This document shows, piece after piece, positions 58,498 through 64,000 of a stretch of 64,000 nt of DNA (the first letter of the stretch is position 1; each line of letters opens with the position of its first letter). The stretch covers positions 2,480,001 through 2,544,000 of the forward strand of contig NC_051132.1 of NCBI RefSeq assembly GCF_014839805.1, read 5' to 3'. The notes under the pieces were generated by a model that worked only from the letters and a program-made list of their open reading frames with translations, made no database searches and was not told where the DNA came from. The DNA is from Manduca sexta (lineage: Eukaryota > Arthropoda > Insecta > Lepidoptera > Sphingidae). The translations under genes and the position numbers were made by a program.

Positions 58498-58810
58498 TGA
58501 AACCATATACTCATCTTTACTTTTGTTAACATTGTGCCAAAAATCATCCATGAATAACGAATATTTTCACCAAAAAACCCGATTTTTGTTTTCAGATTTT
58601 TTTCTCATTTGTCATCATCATTTTATAGTTTCTTAGATATGGCGTAAGCGTGACATTATTTCTGAATTAAACTGTTGCCTTCGCGAAAGATTCTCTTAGA
58701 GTTGTAGTAGCATTTAGTCATTGAATTCAAATTAAAATAACTTATTGATATTTATTTTGTTTAATCTTTCATTTTTTTATTTTACATTCACTGATAACTT
58801 ATTGCAGTGT
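58498..58810. repeat. Diverged copy of a transporter intron 1 segment
   Basis: Shares acattgtgccaaaaatcatc, cgaatattttca, attctcttagagt and a final taacttattg with 33895-34225 (and 51195-51530), in the same order over about 300 bp but with many differences. It is a dispersed repeat or an older duplication. Confidence 0.6.
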
Positions 58811-59119
58811 TATTTCCAAGTTTATAAATATGTGTTTATTAGTAACGCAATGTCAAAAACACCCTCTATAATACATAATTCAATACCTTACAAATGCCAC
58901 TCCAGCGGCGTCCAACACGGAATTCAATTAAACATCTAAAATGTTTGTAAACATTTTATTTTCCTCGCGACGGATCGTGTTTACTCAATTCGCGGAACGT
59001 GGCCTATAGGTATACTATGTAATGCCTAGGATGCCTAACTTAGTCACGGTTTAGCTAAGCTAGTATTTTTCCGGTACATCACTTGGAATTTGTACATCTG
59101 ATAGGTGCTTTGTTCTATG

Positions 59120-59312
59120 TTTTGAGCTCGTAAAGCCGTTGGTCCTGCGCCTGATCGCTTCGGTCATGTCGGATCGTCTCACTGGCCTTTGAGTGACGGA
59201 ACACAGTGTATATGTGTATTGCGCACTCACTTGTGTACTATATCTTTCGTACCTGGCTGATACTCCGTTGAGATCGCCGCCGTGTGTACACGCTAGGAGG
59301 GATTCATTCTTT
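59120..59312 (+). repeat. SINE type A internal and tail fragment
   Basis: Contains ttggtcctgcgcctgatcgc, tattgcgcactcacttgtg, gtacctggctgat and gctaggagggattcatt, matching the complement of 31000-31190. tRNA-like head absent. Confidence 0.7.
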
Positions 59313-59339
59313 TGCTAGCAGAGAAAGAATTGTTAGTTA

Positions 59340-62300
59340 CATCAAGTTGTTGTTAAATGTAGTTTTATTGACTTCACATATAATTAATCGATTTCCTATT
59401 ACGTTATATAGTAAATATGTAAAGCTGTTATATCTAAAACGGTCACAAACATGACATAAGGCAGTATGTTGGATTATTTAAGCCGCAGATATGTTACCTA
59501 TAAAGTATGCTTGGAAACTGTAGAGTAATATTTTTGGCTATATATAAGCGACATACAACCGAAGTGGATTCTAAGTAACCTTAATATTATGATTTCGGAA
59601 AGTCTCATAATAATTTTTAATTCAGTATTTTTACTCCTCAAAATATGTGATGTGAGGAAGAAACTGACAAATACTAATATTCATAAGTCAGAAGTTAATG
59701 ATCCCTTAGAGGGTTGACATCACGGGACCTATCGTAAAATGAGTCTAATCGTGTCTGCAAGGTTTCAAAATTAGTTGTATCGACCCCAATTTTCTTAAAG
59801 TAAGGACTGTAAGTGCAGGTGGAAGAGGCGGAGTCAGGGATACACGGAAATATGTCTCAGAGCACATTATGTCATAAACAAAATAACTGAATAACATATA
59901 AATTTAATGATTACCCCATGTGCACTTTGATGTTTGATAATGAACCTTGTACTTTCAGATTGCTAGTTGAGAATTTACAATGAGAATGACCATCCCTCCA
60001 AATTGGCCTAATGCGTAAATAGAACCTACCTTTAAAAATTGGAGACTAGCTTATCTGTTTTTACTGCTCTATTTTAACCACTGACAAACCTTTAAAAAAT
60101 CCGCTCTTCTGCTAACAAAATCGAACCTGCGACCTCGGCAGTCCGTTCCACTACACATTAAGCTATCGCTTCACCACTACTCACATTACATATAATCACT
60201 CTTAATACACAGATCATACTTCAACACGATGTTATCACACACTGATAACAGGTTTTTTTTCTCGAATATCGGCCGGGCACTGTAACAAAAATCTAAACAC
60301 CAACTATAATAACGCACTACGCCCATTTTATCATTCCGAAACCGACCAATGCCATGACAAGTGACGTAACAACTTTACGGAACAACTACTATAATAGAGC
60401 ACAACTCTATCACTGTAGCATAGAGTGCACAGTTGTGTAACACGGCGGAAAATGCGTGTGGTAGGCGGTTGGATATACGAACACAGTTGTGAATGGGTGC
60501 ACACGCGTAGAGGCGAGTGTCACGAAATCCGACCAGTTTGTAGGTTGGAGCAAGCGCGCGCGCACTAGGTAGCCATGGCGGCGCATCTATGCGTATTTTC
60601 CTACCATACCGGAGTAGTGTTCGGAAGGTTCTAGAATTATTAGTATTATAGGACATTGCGCAGCTATTAAACTAGTTGTAATGAAACATACAACTTTGAT
60701 GAGCAGAGTGCTTTGAAATTGGTAGCTCTGGGTGTTGCTACTGTTTAGTGCCAGGCTTGGTGATTATGTCAGAATCAGGCCACCAACTTGTGTAATTCAG
60801 TTGCAAGAACAAATAGTTATAAAATATGTTTAGACAATGGACATAGTTTTAAATGGCTTGTTTGTATGTTTTAATATAATTTATTTAGCACAATACACAC
60901 AGACAATGAACTTCCATTTACTTGTTCATAAGTTTTAACATTATTACAATTAGATTCTTACACTATAAAAGTAAAGTAACGGTTAAAAGTTGTCACAATA
61001 CAAAAGTCATAATTCTGACACGAACAGTAATTTTGGTTGTTACTGTCAGTGCAAGAACTAGCTATTGCTAGGTTTTAAATTGAATATTTGTCACGTGGCC
61101 CCAAAGAAATACGAAGCAGTTAACAGTTCTCCCCAATTTCATGCGGTCCGTGAAATGGAAACGATTCATAACTGACTAGAAACTTTATTTATATTTAATT
61201 GATAGTCTATTGTAATAAATACACATTGCATTGCATTGTTTAACTATAACATTAGGTTTTCATATCTGTAATATCATGTTAGCAAGTCATTGATCAAGTA
61301 GTCTTAATAGTAAATTACCTCGCCCCGTACATAACCAATATAAACACTTTGATATATTAAGTGAAAGAAACTTAACGCTTGTTAATATTTTAAGTCCTTT
61401 AAAATGTATTGTAGGACTATTAATCGCCTGTGTAGCGAATAAAACGTTTAAGAGATAGATTACAATTTAAATATAATACAATGCTATGTTTTATAATTAC
61501 TGTCACTGCGATAAATCGAACAACGAACATATTTTTATATATTTAGACTGTTACAGTTACTAATTTGTGTACCAGAATTAATAAAAACGATATAATTTTG
61601 TATTTTTTCCACAATTTGAACTCATCCGGAGTCCTTGTTTAGGGTTTATAAGCAAACGAGTAGGCACTTCACGAAAATCCATACTGCCAGAGGATTCGTG
61701 AATGCGCCATAAACTACATACGGGAAAGGATAGGGAATTTTTGAAAGAAAAAATAGGAATATATTTGAATATTTGGCTTTTGAAATGAATAAAGCGAGAG
61801 TTACATAGAAGATTGACCTGGTTTTATGAGAGAGTAACGAAATAGACGACTTGACATAACAATAAGTAGCCATAAATCTTAGAAAATCTGGAGATACAAT
61901 TGTGGCAAAAACGAAATTTTTACTAATGCATTTCCTAAAGTAACATTGCTTAAGACATAGTCACTTTAATATTGCTTTCGTCTTAGCGATTCATGATTTT
62001 TAATTCAATTTAAATGAGACGACCAAGACTCCCATTTGGATTTTGTTCATTCTCAAGAATTCTAAAACAATGAATATCTAGCGGCAATAGTTGGTTATTT
62101 GTTGTTTAAGTTACACTTATACTATTTTCTTGTTTTAATCTTTTAACTATACACTACTCAATAGTTTTAATTTATCTTAGTCCGCACTTTAAGTAATTAA
62201 CCAGTATTAGGGCGCAATGTTTTGGTATACAATCTCGTTTTATGTTTGTATATTTTATAATTTTTTAGTTTTTAATTGTAATCTGTTTTGCGTCTTAATT

Positions 62301-63010
62301 TAATAAATAAATAAATGATAAATATATAAATCACTAATTGGTAAACGACACTTTCACGCATTAATGCAAGCAACAAAATCCAAAACATTGAATTACAGAA
62401 TACTGTATGGCATTCCACTGCGCTTATTTCTTGACGCAAATATTGTCTCATAATCCCAGAATAACGCTGGCTACAAAGACTCCTCTAACATCTAGTATGT
62501 TCAGATTTCATAGATAAAAATACAATGGGAATTATCCCCACTCTACCGAATGTGTGGTGTCCGCACGCCAGTGGCCTTGTACCGACGCGGCCTAGACTAC
62601 GTCCAGCGTGATACGCTTTACGGGACCTGTCCTGCCTAGAGTTTAGCTAACTATAACGCCGAGTTACCTATACACAATCATAGATGGCGTTGCTTTGGTG
62701 TTACGATCTTAGGACGTTTTATGTAGATATTTTTGACAAAGATTATTTTCATAATTAATTTTAATGAAGATTTGAAAATCAATCGTTTATATAAATATTA
62801 GAATTTTATTGAATAGGCGTTAAAACCAACGGGGCATTAATTTTAGTACTTATGCTGGAAAGGTCTTTGCTAATAGATATATAAGGTCAACAGCGTACTT
62901 ATGTAAGTTTACGTAACAACGCCTATAAATCAGATTACATTGCTATATCCACAACGAAAGAAACTTTTAACTTTTGACGTGCGGGAATCATTACTGCAAT
63001 TTGCCGATTG
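59340..63010. other. Intergenic, mostly unrecognised
   Basis: A degenerate SINE type B head lies at about 60108-60180 on the minus strand (agcgatagcttaatg, ctgccgaggtcgcaggttcg). A GC-richer patch at 60370-60660 holds a 93-codon minus-strand open frame of unknown nature. The rest is AT-rich with no gene, RNA or repeat boundary that I can support. Confidence 0.45.
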
Positions 63011-63029
63011 CCAAAAATCATCATCATCA

Positions 63030-63110
63030 TCAACCACACAGTCAGCTGCTGAACATAGGATTCCTCCAAAGATTCCCAGACGGACCTGTCGAAAGCGGCC
63101 AGCATCCAAC
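63030..63110 (+). repeat. Dispersed repeat fragment ('gctgctgaacatagg' type)
   Basis: Carries cagtcagctgctgaacatag, then ttcctccaaagattcccaga and gcggccagcatccaac, the degenerate consensus also glimpsed at 20380-20450. Confidence 0.5.
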
Positions 63111-63594
63111 TTGTCACGAATACAATCTCTAAATACTCATGTATACATCACGTGGCCAACTGGTTACTTATTGGGAGTCATAAATTGAACAATAGTGTTG
63201 TTTATGACGTGCTAACTCGGTAACATGTGCGAAATGTGCTGCTATAGTTATTGTCTTAACAAACAATTTGCTGGTGGTAGGATATATTTTATATCCGCCC
63301 GGATAAATAAAACAAAAATAAAAATGCTTTATTCATCACGTAGGCGAACATAGTTGCACTTATGATAACTCAAGGTACATTAGAATATTTAATTATTACT
63401 TAATTAGATTAGCTTATATAAACAAAGTCAATTTATATTGAAAATAAAATAAATGAAAAATATACTTAGTAAACAAAGAAGCCAGGTCGGGCTGGCAGGG
63501 AAGAAGAAATAAAATTATGTATATATGTATTTTTAAATAAGCAATAAGGGAGAAACGCGTCGATACGATAGTGACCGTACACAAGATGTTAAAA

Positions 63595-63770
63595 CCCGCC
63601 ATAGTGGCCCACGTAAGTGTGTCGCGTTCCGGGATCAGCCTGTGTATATCCCGTCTCAAATATTCCGGCATAATTGTGTCGACTGGCAAGGGGTAATCAT
63701 CTTCCGTCAGTTACTCTATCTGGACGCCACTCTACATACCATCAGATGCAGTGGGGTCACTGCGTGCCCG
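63595..63770 (+). repeat. 'cataattgtgtcgac' family copy
   Basis: One of the clearest copies: cgttccgggatcagcctgtg, ccggcataattgtgtcgact, aaggggtaatcatcttccgt, accatcagatgcagtggggt. Useful as the reference for this family in the window. Confidence 0.7.
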
Positions 63771-64000
63771 GATGTAAAACCGCTTATGAAATGGGATGAA
63801 TGCCAAAAGATATGTGTTAGATTATCATACTAGGATTTCATCTTGAAAATATACCCAGTAGGTCTCAAGACAACAAGACATAAATAAAAATTAATTGTTG
63901 ATATGTAAATAACAACGCATATAATGTTACATATGGAAGTCAACCACGATGTTTTGACTCCCATTCCTGGGAATCCGGTGAACCAAGTGCTTCGAGTAAA

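Noticed and set aside
60375..60656. 93-codon minus-strand open frame in a GC-richer patch
   Set aside because: No motif or family resemblance seen, and no neighbouring exons; kept only as part of the intergenic description.

Overview
The window looks like nuclear DNA of a moth or butterfly (Lepidoptera). It is AT-rich, its genes have short exons and long introns with GT-AG splice sites, and the intergenic space is full of repeat families of lepidopteran type: tRNA-derived SINEs, Helitron-like elements ending in CTAG, and short elements with terminal inverted repeats. Family names below come from visible features and general knowledge, not from a database search.

Left part (1-17 kb, + strand): a tandem cluster of three glycoside hydrolase family 1 (GH1, beta-glucosidase / 'myrosinase 1-like') genes. 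Copy 1 is cut by the window edge and has several single-base lesions. Copy 2 (6415-10843) keeps all six exons, but a +1 in exon 4 and a -1 in exon 5 break the frame. Copy 3 (13693-16723) is intact and predicts 507 residues with both catalytic glutamates. Copies 2 and 3 have the same exon phases and nearly identical exon lengths.

Middle part (19.7-36.6 kb, - strand): one complete major-facilitator sugar transporter (SLC2 / Tret1-like), seven exons, 465 residues. Exons 1 and 2 lie far upstream, across introns of about 4.7 and 6.7 kb. GH1 enzymes release glucose from glucosides and SLC2-type carriers move sugars across membranes, so a link in sugar or plant-glucoside use is possible. That link is inference from proximity only.

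Right part (36.6-64 kb): a piece bounded on both sides by exactly 500 N (41193-57646) repeats 26337-40272 almost base for base, including transporter exons 1 and 2. The piece is wholly contained in its partner, sits between two standard-size gaps, and differs in exon 2 only by synonymous changes. I read it as the second haplotype left in the assembly, not a real segmental duplication. The second copy carries a 3108-bp TA-flanked pogo/Tigger-like DNA transposon that the first lacks, so the window holds both the filled and the empty site. That transposon contains a decayed transposase, about ten copies of its own terminal 14-bp motif, and two sister Helitron-like insertions. After the second gap (58147-64000) I see only repeat fragments and no recognisable gene.

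I found no convincing new multi-gene system. The best leads are the transposon with its repeated motif and nested insertions, the mosaic GH1 paralogues, and the haplotype duplication.
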